This document shows positions 8,349-17,540 of a DNA stretch of 64,000 bases, one piece after another (within the stretch, counting starts at the first letter, position 1; the number at the start of each line of letters is the position of its first letter). The stretch covers positions 1 to 64,000 of the forward strand of contig NZ_PVXQ01000018.1 of NCBI RefSeq assembly GCF_002995745.1. The letters run 5' to 3'. The notes below the pieces were generated by a model that did not search any database, was not told where the DNA came from, and saw only the letters and a program-made list of their open reading frames with translations. The DNA comes from Clostridium vincentii (GTDB lineage Bacteria > Bacillota > Clostridia > Clostridiales > Clostridiaceae). The position numbers and the translations under genes were made by a program.

Positions 8349-9413
8349 ATGCAAAGCAAAAAGATTGTGAAAATTTCCATGGCATTATTAGGAATAGTAT
8401 TAATGGGGAGTTTAATAGGTTGCTCACCTAAGGAAACAGAAAACACTGAATCAGTTGCTACGGTGGAAGAAAATATTGATGTTAGAGTTGGATATTTTCC
8501 AAACATAACACATTCACAAGCTCTTGTAGGAAAAGACCAAGGGAGCTTTCAAACTGCTATTGGTGAAACAAACAAAATAGATTGGAATTTATTTAATGCA
8601 GGGCCATCCGAAATAGAAGCACTTTTTGCAGGGGCTATTGATATAGCTTACATAGGACCTGGACCAGCAATTAATGGATATGCAAAATCAAAGGGTGATC
8701 TTCAAATTATTGCAGGAGCAACAGATGCAGGAGCAATATTTATATCAAAGGAAGGTTTAGTTATTAAGGATCTAAAAGATTTGAGTGGCAAGACAATTGC
8801 AATCCCACAGTTTGGAAACACTCAAGATTTAACTCTTAGAAATATATTATCTAAAAATGGACTTTCCGATACAACAAAGGGTGGAACAGTTGAAGTACTA
8901 CAAGCGTCAAATGCAGATATCTTAACTCTGATACAAAAGGGTGAGGTTGATGCAGCACTTGTCCCAGAACCTTGGGGATCTAGACTTATTAAAGATGCAA
9001 AAGCAAATATTATTTTAGATTATAAGGATTTACTAAGAGATGGACAATACACTACAGCAGTAGTAGTTGTAAGAACTGAATTTTTAGAAGAACATCCTAA
9101 AATTGTTGAGGATTTTATAAGAAATCATGTAGAGTTAACTGATTATATTAAGCTAAATCCAGAAGAGGCTAAGGACATAGTCAATAAACAAATTACTGAA
9201 TTAACTAATAAGGCAATACCAGATGATATTTTAGATTCTGCCTTTAACAGATTAACAGTTACAAATAATCCACAGAAAGATTCAATACTGGAGTTTGTTA
9301 AACTTTCAGTTGATGAAGGATTCTTAAAATCAGATCCAGATACAACGGATTTAGTTAATTTTAGTATTCTAAATAAAGTCTTAAAGGAAAAAGGCCTAGA
9401 TCAAATCGAATAG
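8349..9413 (+). CDS. ABC transporter substrate-binding lipoprotein, SsuA/TauA (NitT/TauT) family
   Basis: A 354-aa secreted lipoprotein: basic N-terminus, hydrophobic stretch and lipobox 'LIGC' near residue 22, then a type-2 periplasmic-binding fold ('VRVGYFPNITHSQALVGK', 'AGPSEIEALFAGAIDIAYIGPGPA', 'DAALVPEPWG') typical of the SsuA/TauA/NrtA group. It would capture an anion outside the membrane for the ATPase and permease encoded next. The family takes up sulfonates, taurine or nitrate. Position ahead of sulfate-activation genes, and the absence of an oxygen-dependent desulfonase, suggest sulfate or another inorganic sulfur oxyanion. Start at 8349 has AAGGAGGGG upstream. Confidence 0.88.
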   Translation: MQSKKIVKISMALLGIVLMGSLIGCSPKETENTESVATVEENIDVRVGYFPNITHSQALVGKDQGSFQTAIGETNKIDWNLFNAGPSEIEALFAGAIDIAYIGPGPAINGYAKSKGDLQIIAGATDAGAIFISKEGLVIKDLKDLSGKTIAIPQFGNTQDLTLRNILSKNGLSDTTKGGTVEVLQASNADILTLIQKGEVDAALVPEPWGSRLIKDAKANIILDYKDLLRDGQYTTAVVVVRTEFLEEHPKIVEDFIRNHVELTDYIKLNPEEAKDIVNKQITELTNKAIPDDILDSAFNRLTVTNNPQKDSILEFVKLSVDEGFLKSDPDTTDLVNFSILNKVLKEKGLDQIE

Positions 9414-9427
9414 TGGAGGTGATAAAG

Positions 9428-10267
9428 TTGAGCCTAATTCTTAAGGATGTAAGCAAGGAGTTTAATACAAAATATAAAAAAACAACTACCCTTGAAAATT
9501 TTAATTTAGAAATAAAGAAGGGTGAGTTCGTATGCATATTAGGACCATCAGGCTGTGGAAAATCTACTGTTTTAAATATTATAGCAGGACTTGAAGATGC
9601 AACCTCAGGTGTGGTCATACTTAATGGCAATGAAATAACGGGCCCTGGGCCAGATAGAACAGTAATGTTTCAAGAGGCAGCCTTATTTCCATGGCTTAAG
9701 GTAATAGATAATGTAGAGTTTGGTATGAAGATGGCTGGAATACCAAAGGAAATTAGAAAAGAGAAAGCTATAGGATATTTAAAGATGGTACATCTTTCAA
9801 AGTTTCAGAATTCTTATGTACATGAGCTTTCAGGCGGAATGAAGCAAAGAGTTGCCTTAGCTAGAGCCCTTTCCCTTGATTCTGAAGTATTGCTTATGGA
9901 TGAACCCTTTGCAGCTCTTGATAGTCAGACTAAAATGATTTTACAGTTAGAATTGCAACGTATATGGGTGGAAACTAAAAAGACTATTGTTTTTATTACT
10001 CATAATGCAGAGGAAGCTGTTTATCTAGCAAATAGAGTTGTAGTAATGGCAGCTGGCCCTGGTAGAATAAAGCAGGAATTTATTATAGAGTTACCTAGGC
10101 CAAGACAAATGGAAAGTCGTGATATTTCTTATTATACTGGTAAGATAATGAAAGCATTAAAAGAGGAGGTGGAGAAGGTTGCAAAAGCAGAATACGATGG
10201 TGGTTGGAATATTAAAGAAGATTCTGTTCTATATTCTAATGATTCTAATATGGGAGGGGATATATAA
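9428..10267 (+). CDS. ABC transporter ATP-binding protein, SsuB/TauB type
   Basis: ATPase of the sulfur-anion importer, 279 aa. Walker A is 'GPSGCGKST', the signature is 'LSGGMKQRVALARAL', and Walker B is 'VLLMDEPFAALD', with a switch histidine in 'FITHNAEEA'. The segment 'TGPGPDRTVMFQEAALFPWL' is typical of the NitT/TauT subfamily. Start taken as TTG at 9428, which has GGAGGTGA 5 bp upstream; a GTG at 9413 overlaps the previous stop and lacks a site. The C-terminal 30 codons overlap the permease gene in another frame. Confidence 0.9.
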   Translation: MSLILKDVSKEFNTKYKKTTTLENFNLEIKKGEFVCILGPSGCGKSTVLNIIAGLEDATSGVVILNGNEITGPGPDRTVMFQEAALFPWLKVIDNVEFGMKMAGIPKEIRKEKAIGYLKMVHLSKFQNSYVHELSGGMKQRVALARALSLDSEVLLMDEPFAALDSQTKMILQLELQRIWVETKKTIVFITHNAEEAVYLANRVVVMAAGPGRIKQEFIIELPRPRQMESRDISYYTGKIMKALKEEVEKVAKAEYDGGWNIKEDSVLYSNDSNMGGDI

Positions 10268-10973
10268 ACTAGGGGTAGATATTCTAGGAATTTGTAAACC
10301 CTATGTTTTTCCATCACCTATAGATGTTTTTAGTACTTTAATAGGGCTAATAAAAGATAATACAATGAGTGTAGCAATTGGTGCAAGTATGAAAAGAATT
10401 GTAATGGGATATTCTATTTCAATAGTAATAGGAGTTACTATTGGATTTGCAATTGCTAAATTCAAATATTTAGAAGAAAATGTAGGGCCATTAATTTTAG
10501 GACTTCAGACATTACCAAGCATTTGTTGGCTACCTTTTGCTATTTTATGGTTTGGATTAAGTGAGGGTTCCATTATCTTTGTAATCGTAATTGGTTCTAC
10601 CTTTGCTGTAGCTATAGGGGTTAAATATGCAATAAAAAATGTAAATCCGTTATACATAAGAGCTGCTAAAACTATGGGAGCTAAAGGCGGTAAAATTTAT
10701 ACTCAGGTAATTTTACCTGCAGCTTTGCCTGATATAGTTAGTGGGTTAAAGCAGGGTTGGTCTTTTGCATGGAGAGCTCTTATGGCAGGCGAAATGCTTT
10801 CTGCTACAAAGGGGTTAGGTCAAGTATTAATGGTAGGTCGTGATTTAGCTGATATTAGTCAAGTTGTAGCAGTTATGATAACAATAATAGTTCTTGGATT
10901 ATTAGTTGATAAACTTATATTTGAAAGATTAGAGAAAAACATGAGACATAGATGGGGTCTTGATAGAACATAA
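10179..10973 (+). CDS. ABC transporter permease, SsuC/TauC type
   Basis: A 264-aa inner-membrane component with about six helices and the binding-protein-dependent transport EAA-like loop 'IRAAKTMGAKGGKIYTQVILPAALPDI'. The N-terminal 'LIWEGIYKLG' and 'PSPIDVFSTL' are typical of the SsuC family. Best start is the TTG at 10179, preceded by AGGAGGTGG at about 7 bp; ATG at 10197 is an alternative. Either way the gene overlaps the ATPase gene by 70-90 bp, so translation is presumably coupled. It pairs with the lipoprotein and ATPase immediately upstream. Confidence 0.88.
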   Translation: MQKQNTMVVGILKKILFYILMILIWEGIYKLGVDILGICKPYVFPSPIDVFSTLIGLIKDNTMSVAIGASMKRIVMGYSISIVIGVTIGFAIAKFKYLEENVGPLILGLQTLPSICWLPFAILWFGLSEGSIIFVIVIGSTFAVAIGVKYAIKNVNPLYIRAAKTMGAKGGKIYTQVILPAALPDIVSGLKQGWSFAWRALMAGEMLSATKGLGQVLMVGRDLADISQVVAVMITIIVLGLLVDKLIFERLEKNMRHRWGLDRT

Positions 10974-10997
10974 AAAATTGATTGAGGTGAATATAAA

Positions 10998-11603
10998 ATG
11001 GCAACAGAGAATCTTACCTGGCATAGTACTAATGTTACAAGAGTTGATAGAGAAAAACTATTGAATCAAAAATCAAAATTATTATGGTTTACCGGATTAT
11101 CGGGCTCTGGGAAATCCACAGTAGCGAACGCTTTGGATAAAAGTTTAAATGAATCTGGTAAATTGACTTATCTACTTGATGGAGATAATGTTCGTTGTGG
11201 TATAAATTCAGATCTTGGATTTTCAATTGAAGATAGAAAAGAGAATATAAGGCGAATAGGTGAAATCGGAAAGCTATTTATTGATGGTGGTATTCTTCTT
11301 CTTGCATGTTTTATATCTCCACTAAAAGAAGATAGAGAAATTATTAGAAAAACACTTGGTGAGGATTTTGTTGAAATATTCGTAGATTGTCCCCTTGAGG
11401 AATGTGAAAAAAGAGATCCTAAAAGCTTGTATAAAAAGGCTAGAGCAGGTGAAATAAAAAATTTCACAGGAATCACTTCACCTTATGAAAAGCCTGAAAA
11501 TCCAGAAATAACAGTGCATACTGATACCCAAAGTATTGAAGAATGTGTAGAAAGTATAAAAGCATATTTGGGATCTGATACTACTGAAGAAGATCATAAA
11601 TAA
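10998..11603 (+). CDS. cysC: Adenylylsulfate (APS) kinase
   Basis: Phosphorylates APS to PAPS with ATP. The 201 aa carry the P-loop 'GLSGSGKST', '[18 protein letters not shown]' (substrate site), 'RIGEIGKLF', '[26 protein letters not shown]' and '[15 protein letters not shown]', all typical of APS kinases. RBS GAGGTGA precedes the ATG. It sits between the transporter and the APS reductase genes. No PAPS reductase is present in this window, so its role beside an APS reductase is unclear. Confidence 0.94.
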   Translation: MATENLTWHSTNVTRVDREKLLNQKSKLLWFTGLSGSGKSTVANALDKSLNESGKLTYLLDGDNVRCGINSDLGFSIEDRKENIRRIGEIGKLFIDGGILLLACFISPLKEDREIIRKTLGEDFVEIFVDCPLEECEKRDPKSLYKKARAGEIKNFTGITSPYEKPENPEITVHTDTQSIEECVESIKAYLGSDTTEEDHK

Positions 11604-11613
11604 GGAGGCAACT

Positions 11614-13293
11614 ATGAAACTAGAAATAAAAATATTGGAAACGGATGTAATAGTTGTTGGTGGAGGCACTGCTGGTTGCTACGCTGCATTAACCTTAAGT
11701 GAAAAACAAGATGTGGACATTATAGTAGTGGATAAGGCGAATATAAAAAGAAGTGGATGTTTAGCTGCAGGAGTTAATGCAATTAATGCTTATATTAATG
11801 AAGGATCTACTCCAGAGGACTTTGTGGACTTTGTAAAAAAGGAAGCTGAGGGGATTATACGAGAAGATCTTGTATATTCTATTGCTAAAAATTTAAATAA
11901 GGTTACAAAGAATATGGAGAATTTAGGACTTACTATCTTAAAGAATGAACAAGGTAAATATGTTACTCGTGGCAAAAGAAGTATTAAAATTAATGGAGAA
12001 AACATAAAACCTCTTCTTGCAAAACAAGTAGGTTTAAAAGAAAACATAAAGGTTTTAAATAAGGTAAATATAATAGATTACATCGTTAAAGATAACCAAG
12101 TTATTGGGGCTTATGGCTTCAGTATAGAAGAAAACATTTTCTATGTAATCTACTCTAAGGCAGTTATTTGCACAACTGGTGGCGCGTCTGGCTTATATAA
12201 ACCTAATAATCCTGGATTTTCTAAACATAAGATGTGGTATTCACCCTTTAATACTGGGGCAGGTTATGCTATGGGAATAAGAGCTGGTGCTGAGATGACC
12301 TCCTTTGAAATGAGATTTATAGCACTAAGATGTAAAGATACCATAGCTCCTACAGGTACTGTTGCCCAAGGTGTTGGTGCAGTGCAAGTTAATGCTAAGA
12401 AACAAGAGTATGTTAAAAATTATGGCAAACCTCTAACTACAATAAGATTATTTGCAACTGTAGAGGAAAATAAAAAAGGGTTAGGCCCTTGTTATTTAAA
12501 AACTAAGGGTATTTCCAAAGAGGTAGAAGAAGAACTTTATAAGGCTTATCTTAATATGGCTCCAGCTCAAACTTTAAAATGGATTGAGGATGGTAAGGGT
12601 CCTAGTGTAGAAAATCTAGAGATAGAAGGTACAGAACCTTATATAGTTGGTGGACATTCTGCCAGTGGATATTGGGTAGATACTAAACGAGCTACAACTG
12701 TTTCCGGCTTGTATGCAGCTGGAGATGTAGCAGGAGGAAGTCCTAAAAAATATGTAACTGGCTGTTTTGTAGAAGGTGAGATTGCAGCTGAGGCAGCAAT
12801 TGAATTTATAAAAAATAAGAAAAGACAGTTAATAGAACCAGATGTTATCAGTTCTAAAGCTATGTTTTTAGAAAATTTTCTTAAAAATGAGGATAGTATG
12901 TTTTCTATAAACCAAGTTGAAGAGGCAATGCAAAAGGTAATGGATGAATATGCAGGTGGAATATCTAAGAATTATGTTTTTAATTCCACAAAATTGCACA
13001 TAGCTAGGGCGAAGATTGAGGAACTTTTAGTCTTGTCTAATAGATTGAAAGCTAAGGATATGAGAGAACTTCTTCAGATATTTGAAGTTATTGATAGACT
13101 GTATGTTTGTAAAGTTTTAATAGTTCATCTTCTAGCAAGAAAAGAAACTAGGTGGAAGTGCTACGGTGAAAATGCAGACTATCAAGAAAAAGATGACAGC
13201 CTACTTAAATATGTAAATACAATATATAAAGATGGCAAGGTTGATGTAATACTCAGAAATTTAATAAAGAGGGATGAAGTCTATGAGCATTAA
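11614..13293 (+). CDS. aprA: Adenylylsulfate reductase, alpha (FAD) subunit, short assimilatory-like form
   Basis: A 559-aa flavoprotein of the succinate dehydrogenase/fumarate reductase-like superfamily. N-terminal FAD motif 'VIVVGGGTAGCYAALTLS'; later 'GCLAAGVNAINAYI' and 'TTGGASGLYKP'; a C-terminal FAD segment 'VSGLYAAGDVAGGSPKKYVTGCFVEGEIAAEAA'. The order aprA-aprB-cysD-cysN and the GCLAAGVNAIN motif mark it as AprA, reducing APS to sulfite and AMP. It is about 100 residues shorter than dissimilatory AprA as I remember it. The gene overlaps aprB by 11 bp. Confidence 0.9.
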   Translation: MKLEIKILETDVIVVGGGTAGCYAALTLSEKQDVDIIVVDKANIKRSGCLAAGVNAINAYINEGSTPEDFVDFVKKEAEGIIREDLVYSIAKNLNKVTKNMENLGLTILKNEQGKYVTRGKRSIKINGENIKPLLAKQVGLKENIKVLNKVNIIDYIVKDNQVIGAYGFSIEENIFYVIYSKAVICTTGGASGLYKPNNPGFSKHKMWYSPFNTGAGYAMGIRAGAEMTSFEMRFIALRCKDTIAPTGTVAQGVGAVQVNAKKQEYVKNYGKPLTTIRLFATVEENKKGLGPCYLKTKGISKEVEEELYKAYLNMAPAQTLKWIEDGKGPSVENLEIEGTEPYIVGGHSASGYWVDTKRATTVSGLYAAGDVAGGSPKKYVTGCFVEGEIAAEAAIEFIKNKKRQLIEPDVISSKAMFLENFLKNEDSMFSINQVEEAMQKVMDEYAGGISKNYVFNSTKLHIARAKIEELLVLSNRLKAKDMRELLQIFEVIDRLYVCKVLIVHLLARKETRWKCYGENADYQEKDDSLLKYVNTIYKDGKVDVILRNLIKRDEVYEH

Positions 13294-13597
13294 AATAGAT
13301 CGACAAAAGTGTATAGGTTGCGGTAAATGCCTTGAAGCTTGTCCTGGAAATCTTATATGTAAAAGAGATGACTCAAAAGCTTTTATAAAATTTCCAGATG
13401 AGTGTTGGGGTTGTACCGCTTGTGTTAAAGAATGTCCGGTCCAAGCTATAAACTATTATCTTGGAGCAGATATTGGAGGCAAAGGAACTTACTTCAATAC
13501 TAAAAAGGAAAAAAATATTCTCTATTGGCACATTGTTAAGCCTAATAAAGAAGAGATAATTATAACAACAAATGAAACAGAAGCTAATAAATATTAA
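13283..13597 (+). CDS. aprB: Adenylylsulfate reductase, beta (iron-sulfur) subunit, ferredoxin-like
   Basis: A 104-aa electron-transfer subunit with two [4Fe-4S] motifs: 'CIGCGKCLEACP' and 'CWGCTACVKECP'. The tail after the second cluster ('LGADIGGKGTYFNTKK') is AprB-like but much shorter than in sulfate reducers. It passes electrons to the AprA FAD. Start chosen at the ATG at 13283, with AGAGGG about 9 bp upstream; the ATG at 13274 sits too close to that site. It is translationally coupled to aprA by overlap. Confidence 0.9.
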   Translation: MSIKIDRQKCIGCGKCLEACPGNLICKRDDSKAFIKFPDECWGCTACVKECPVQAINYYLGADIGGKGTYFNTKKEKNILYWHIVKPNKEEIIITTNETEANKY

Positions 13598-13611
13598 GGG
13601 GGCAAAAAATC

Positions 13612-14412
13612 ATGGATCATTTAGATACACTAGAAGCAGAAAGCATTTTCATATTAAGAGAATCGTATAAAAAATTAGGTAAGCTTGGAATGTTATGGTC
13701 AATCGGAAAGGATTCAACAGTACTACTATGGCTAGCTAAGAAGGCGTTCTTTGGACATTGTCCATTCCCTTTTATTCATGTAGATACAAAGCATAAAATT
13801 CCTGCAATGATTGAATATAGAGATAAAATTGCTAAGGAATTTGATCTTGATCTTATAGTACATACAAATCAAGAAGCTATAGATCAAGGAATGGGACCAA
13901 GTCGAGGAAGACTAAATTGCTGTAAAGCTCTAAAAACTGATGGACTTCAACAAGTAGTTACAAAATATGAATTTGATGGGTTAATTCTAGGAATAAGAAG
14001 TGACGAGGAAGGTTCTCGTTCAAAGGAAAGAGTATTTAGTGAAAGAAATAAGGACTCAGAATGGGATTACACTAATCAAGCACCAGAACTTTGGGATCAA
14101 TTTAAAACAGATTTTCCAAAAGGAAATCATATTAGAGTTCATCCTATTCTTCATTGGAATGAAATTGATATATGGGCTTATATACAAAGAGAAAACATTC
14201 CAATTATAGATTTATATTTTGCTAAAGATGGCGAAAGATATAGAAGTTTAGGTTGTGCAGAATGTACTGGTAAGATAAAATCTACTGCCAGCAACATAGA
14301 TGAGATTATTGAAGAATTAAAAAATACTACAACCGGTGAAAGAGCAGGTAGGGCTCAAGATCAAGAAGATGCTTATGCAATGCAAAAACTTCGTAAAGAT
14401 GGATATATGTAA
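13612..14412 (+). CDS. cysD: Sulfate adenylyltransferase subunit 2
   Basis: The 266-aa catalytic small subunit of ATP sulfurylase, which makes APS from sulfate and ATP. It has the PP-loop '[22 protein letters not shown]', '[13 protein letters not shown]', '[12 protein letters not shown]', '[17 protein letters not shown]' and '[11 protein letters not shown]', all characteristic of CysD rather than PAPS reductase. RBS AAGGGGG precedes the ATG. It works with CysN, encoded 16 bp downstream. Confidence 0.95.
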   Translation: MDHLDTLEAESIFILRESYKKLGKLGMLWSIGKDSTVLLWLAKKAFFGHCPFPFIHVDTKHKIPAMIEYRDKIAKEFDLDLIVHTNQEAIDQGMGPSRGRLNCCKALKTDGLQQVVTKYEFDGLILGIRSDEEGSRSKERVFSERNKDSEWDYTNQAPELWDQFKTDFPKGNHIRVHPILHWNEIDIWAYIQRENIPIIDLYFAKDGERYRSLGCAECTGKIKSTASNIDEIIEELKNTTTGERAGRAQDQEDAYAMQKLRKDGYM

Positions 14413-14428
14413 GAAAGGGGTGTTACTA

Positions 14429-16138
14429 ATGGAAAACAATAGAGAAGTATTAAGAATAGTTACAGTAGGACACGTAGACCATGGCAAGTCTACAGTAATC
14501 GGAAGATTGCTTTATGATACAAAATCACTGCCAGAAGGCGCTATTGATAGAGTTAAGAAAATTGCTAAAGAAAAAGGTAAACCCTTTGAATATGCATATC
14601 TATTAGATGCTTTTGAAGAAGAACAAAAACAAGGAATAACGATTGATACAACATCTCTTCAATTTCATACGGACAAGAGAGATTACGTAATTATAGATGC
14701 TCCAGGGCATGTGGAATTTCTTAAAAACATGATTACAGGAGCGGCCAGCGCGGAAGCTGCACTTTTGATAATAGATGCTCAAGAAGGAATTCAAGAGCAA
14801 TCTAAAAGACATGGTTATATACTTTCTTTATTAGGTATTAAGCAAGTCTATGTGGTAGTAAATAAGATAGATCTTATTGATTATAATGAAGAAAAGTTTA
14901 ATTCAATAAAGAAACAAATGAATGAATTTTTAGGAAATTTAAATGTTTATCCTTCAAAATATATTCCTATTTCAGCATTTTACGGTGAGAATTTAACTTC
15001 AAAATCAGACAAATTATCTTGGTACACGGGAGAAACTGTTCTTGAAGGCTTAGATCAATTCACTCAAGAAACTGGACTTGAAGTAAAACCTTTAAGACTA
15101 CCTATACAAGATGTATATAAGTTTGATAATAGAAGAATAATTGCAGGAAGAATAGAAGCAGGTACCCTTAACATTGGAGATGAAATTCTTATTTCTCCAG
15201 ATAATAAAACTACGAAGATTAAGAATATTGAATATTATGTAGAAAAGGACAAAACACAAACTGTAAGTGCCGGTATGTCAGTAGGTATTACTTTTGAAAA
15301 TGAATTTTTCAATAAAAGGGGAGAAGTAATCTCGCATAAGAAAAATCCGCCTATTATTGCAGATGTTTTTAAAGCTAATATATTTTGGATGGGAAAAAAC
15401 AACTTTGTAAAAGGTAAAAAGTACAAGATAAAGTTAGTAACTCAAGAAGTGGAATGTGAAATTGTAACCTTTAACAAGGTTATAGATGCCACTACTTTAG
15501 GAACTTATGAAAATGCACTTGAGGCAAAAACTAATGATGTAGCGGAAGTTACTATAAAGACTAAGGAAAAAATATGTTTTGATAAATTTTCAGATAACCA
15601 AAATACAGGTAGATTTGTAATAGTAGATGGTTATGATGTAAGCGGTGGCGGAATTATTTCAGACACGGTAAAGTCAAAAGAAGCAATTAGAACTAGCTTT
15701 ATAAAAGATGAAATTAAGCTTGAGATAAATTGTTTTGATGAATATTATTATGATATTAAATCATCATCAATCAAGAAAAAATCATTAAAATCAGTTCAAT
15801 ATAGTGTTGGGCAAGCTGTGCCTTTCCGTGGGGAAAGCTATGATTTTACAGAAGATTTTGATGTAATATCATTGCATTCTAACTTTGTTGCTAAAATAAG
15901 GGCTGGTAAGTTAAAGGATGTAATAGCCTTGGAAGGGTATTCTTATGAGAATATAGCTGGTATTAATGAAGATGGATTCGAAATAAAGTTGACTTCTTCA
16001 AAAGACTTAGAAACATATAAACTTGAGTATGGAAAAGGAATTAATGATGTCTTTGCAAATAAGTGGCTTGATTTTAGTAAGTATAGAAATGTAAAATTTA
16101 GTGATATTATAGAAGAAACACTAGAATATCAAATTTAA
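14429..16138 (+). CDS. cysN: Sulfate adenylyltransferase subunit 1 (GTPase), with C-terminal extension
   Basis: EF-Tu-like GTPase that drives APS synthesis by CysD. The 569 aa show G1 'GHVDHGKST' (residues 14-22), 'QGITIDT', 'DAPGHVEF' and 'VNKIDLID', followed by two beta-barrel domains to about residue 410. The remaining roughly 155 residues are an extension absent from plain CysN (about 475 aa). It has no P-loop, so it is not a CysC fusion; I do not recognise it. Start at 14429 is set by GAAAGGGG upstream. Last gene of the sulfate operon. Confidence 0.93.
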   Translation: MENNREVLRIVTVGHVDHGKSTVIGRLLYDTKSLPEGAIDRVKKIAKEKGKPFEYAYLLDAFEEEQKQGITIDTTSLQFHTDKRDYVIIDAPGHVEFLKNMITGAASAEAALLIIDAQEGIQEQSKRHGYILSLLGIKQVYVVVNKIDLIDYNEEKFNSIKKQMNEFLGNLNVYPSKYIPISAFYGENLTSKSDKLSWYTGETVLEGLDQFTQETGLEVKPLRLPIQDVYKFDNRRIIAGRIEAGTLNIGDEILISPDNKTTKIKNIEYYVEKDKTQTVSAGMSVGITFENEFFNKRGEVISHKKNPPIIADVFKANIFWMGKNNFVKGKKYKIKLVTQEVECEIVTFNKVIDATTLGTYENALEAKTNDVAEVTIKTKEKICFDKFSDNQNTGRFVIVDGYDVSGGGIISDTVKSKEAIRTSFIKDEIKLEINCFDEYYYDIKSSSIKKKSLKSVQYSVGQAVPFRGESYDFTEDFDVISLHSNFVAKIRAGKLKDVIALEGYSYENIAGINEDGFEIKLTSSKDLETYKLEYGKGINDVFANKWLDFSKYRNVKFSDIIEETLEYQI

Positions 16139-16145
16139 ATCAATT

Positions 16146-16174
16146 AGGAGGGATTATACTCTTCTTTTTTTTGT
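16146..16174 (+). terminator. Weak terminator after cysN
   Basis: AGGAG can pair with CTCTT (one wobble) ahead of eight T residues just after the cysN stop. The stem is short, so confidence is low. Confidence 0.35.
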
Positions 16175-16249
16175 TATACTTTATATATAATTAATTGGAA
16201 CATTACATTTACTAATGGTGCAGAATTAGCAGATTAAGAAAGTATAAGA

Positions 16250-16423
16250 CTAATCCTTATTGCAAAGTGTACACTTGCAAACCAACACATCTAAATATTG
16301 ACTTAGGTCAATTATTTCTTTATCAAGCAAGTTGTGGTTTTTCTTAATTATTAGATCATTTAGCATAAGTCTATACTTCTCTATATCAGTATGCAAAGTG
16401 CAATTAGTACAAAAAAAACTCAC
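16250..16423 (-). CDS. Spo0E-like sporulation regulatory (aspartyl-phosphate phosphatase) family protein
   Basis: A 57-codon gene starting GTG. The protein has a central helix 'LNDLIIKKNHNLLDKEIIDLSQYLDVLV' matching the Spo0E family pattern, in which the SQELD motif (here SQYLD) contacts phosphorylated Spo0A. Known family members dephosphorylate Spo0A~P and delay sporulation. Cysteines flank the helix at both ends ('FCTNC' and 'CKCTLC'), suggesting a metal-binding or disulfide form. GGAGGTGA lies 4 bp before the GTG. A TTTACA-17-TATAAT promoter with an embedded LexA-type box lies about 70 bp upstream. The only gene between the plus-strand cysN and the DUF421 gene. Confidence 0.75.
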   Translation of the reverse strand: MSFFCTNCTLHTDIEKYRLMLNDLIIKKNHNLLDKEIIDLSQYLDVLVCKCTLCNKD

Positions 16424-16491
16424 AATATCACCTCCATGTATAATTTTTATCTAAAATCCTTTGGGAATACCTGGGTTATTAATATATCCCT

Positions 16492-16520
16492 ATTATATGC
16501 GAACTAATGTTCTGTGTAAA
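16492..16520 (-). promoter_or_regulatory. SigA-type promoter with embedded LexA (SOS) box for the Spo0E-like gene
   Basis: On the minus strand TTTACA (16520-16515), a 17-bp spacer, then TATAAT (16497-16492). Inside the spacer, read on the plus strand, is CGAACTAATGTTC (16500-16512), which fits the Gram-positive LexA/DinR consensus CGAAC-N4-GTTC. A repressor bound there would block both promoter elements. Confidence 0.6.
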
Positions 16521-16616
16521 GACATTTTTAAGAATTTTAGGTAGAAATATGAGAAAAAGGTGAATAATTATAAATAATTGTGTTTAAAAACTATATAAAA
16601 TTTATCTATACCATAT

Positions 16617-16641
16617 AAGAGGGAGTAACCCTCTTTTTTTT
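16617..16641 (+). terminator. Rho-independent terminator upstream of the DUF421 gene
   Basis: AAGAGGG and CCCTCTT form a 7-bp stem with an AGTAA loop and a T-run. No plus-strand gene ends nearby except cysN, about 480 bp away, so it may end read-through or a short untranslated transcript. Confidence 0.75.
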
Positions 16642-16706
16642 ATGCCTAATATATTATGAATAGGACATAATACATTATGAATCAGGTTTTAAGGAGTTGT
16701 GTAGAT

Positions 16707-17435
16707 ATGGAATTAATGATGGATCTTTTAATAGTTACAGGAAGAATATTAACTATCTTACCTTTAATGTTAGGAATTGCCTTATACATGGGAAAACGTT
16801 CTATTGGTGAGCTTCCAGTTTTTGATTTTTTAATAATAATTATTTTAGGTGCAGTAGTAGGTGCTGATATAGCAGATCCTGAAATACCACATATCCATAC
16901 TGCAGTAGCAATTATATTAATTGGATTATTCCAAAAGGTAGTTTCAAAGCTTGTTATTAAGCATAGAAAATTAGGGCATAGGATTACTTTTGAACCTACA
17001 ATAGTTATTCAAGAAGGTAAGTTCATACCTAGTAATCTTAAAAAAATAAGCTATTCTATAGATAATATTCTTCAGATGACGAGAGAACAAGGGGTATTTG
17101 ATATGAAAGAGATATATATAGGTATTGTTGAAGCAAACGGTAAGCTATCTATATTAAAGAATGATAATAAAACCTCAGTTACAATAGAAGATATGAATAT
17201 ATCAAAAAAGTCTGCATCATTATCTTACCCTGTAATTATTGATGGAGAAATATACAAGGAGACATTATCAAGACTTGATTTATCTGATGCCTGGCTACTA
17301 CAGGAATTGATAAATCTTAACATTAAGAGCTCAGGTGAAGTATTCTTTGCTTCCGTAAATACAAAAAAGGAGCTTCATGTTTCGCTAAAAAGTTATAAAG
17401 TAGATCAGAATAAAGTAATACCTATATATAATTAA
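16707..17435 (+). CDS. DUF421 / YetF-family membrane protein
   Basis: A 242-aa protein with about three N-terminal membrane helices. The family motif 'YMGKRSIGELPVFDFLIIIILGAVVGADIADPE' follows the first helix, and then a cytoplasmic alpha/beta domain ('PTIVIQEGKFIPSNLKK') with the duplicated structure of YetF/YcaP proteins. Members are abundant in spore formers; some affect spore or membrane properties, but the molecular role is not established. Start chosen at the ATG at 16707, with AAGGAG about 10 bp upstream; the ATG at 16677 lacks a site. It appears to be transcribed alone. Confidence 0.8.
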   Translation: MELMMDLLIVTGRILTILPLMLGIALYMGKRSIGELPVFDFLIIIILGAVVGADIADPEIPHIHTAVAIILIGLFQKVVSKLVIKHRKLGHRITFEPTIVIQEGKFIPSNLKKISYSIDNILQMTREQGVFDMKEIYIGIVEANGKLSILKNDNKTSVTIEDMNISKKSASLSYPVIIDGEIYKETLSRLDLSDAWLLQELINLNIKSSGEVFFASVNTKKELHVSLKSYKVDQNKVIPIYN

Positions 17436-17540
17436 CCTGGTAACTATCTGATAAAGTATGATAATGAAAAAAATCAATTAGCGAGTATTTTGTAGCAGTT
17501 AAAATGCCGTTCTAAAATTCTATATAAAATAGTCTAAAAA

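Noticed and set aside
14000..14209. 69-codon open frame inside cysD on the same strand
   Set aside because: Out-of-frame shadow of a highly conserved CysD segment.
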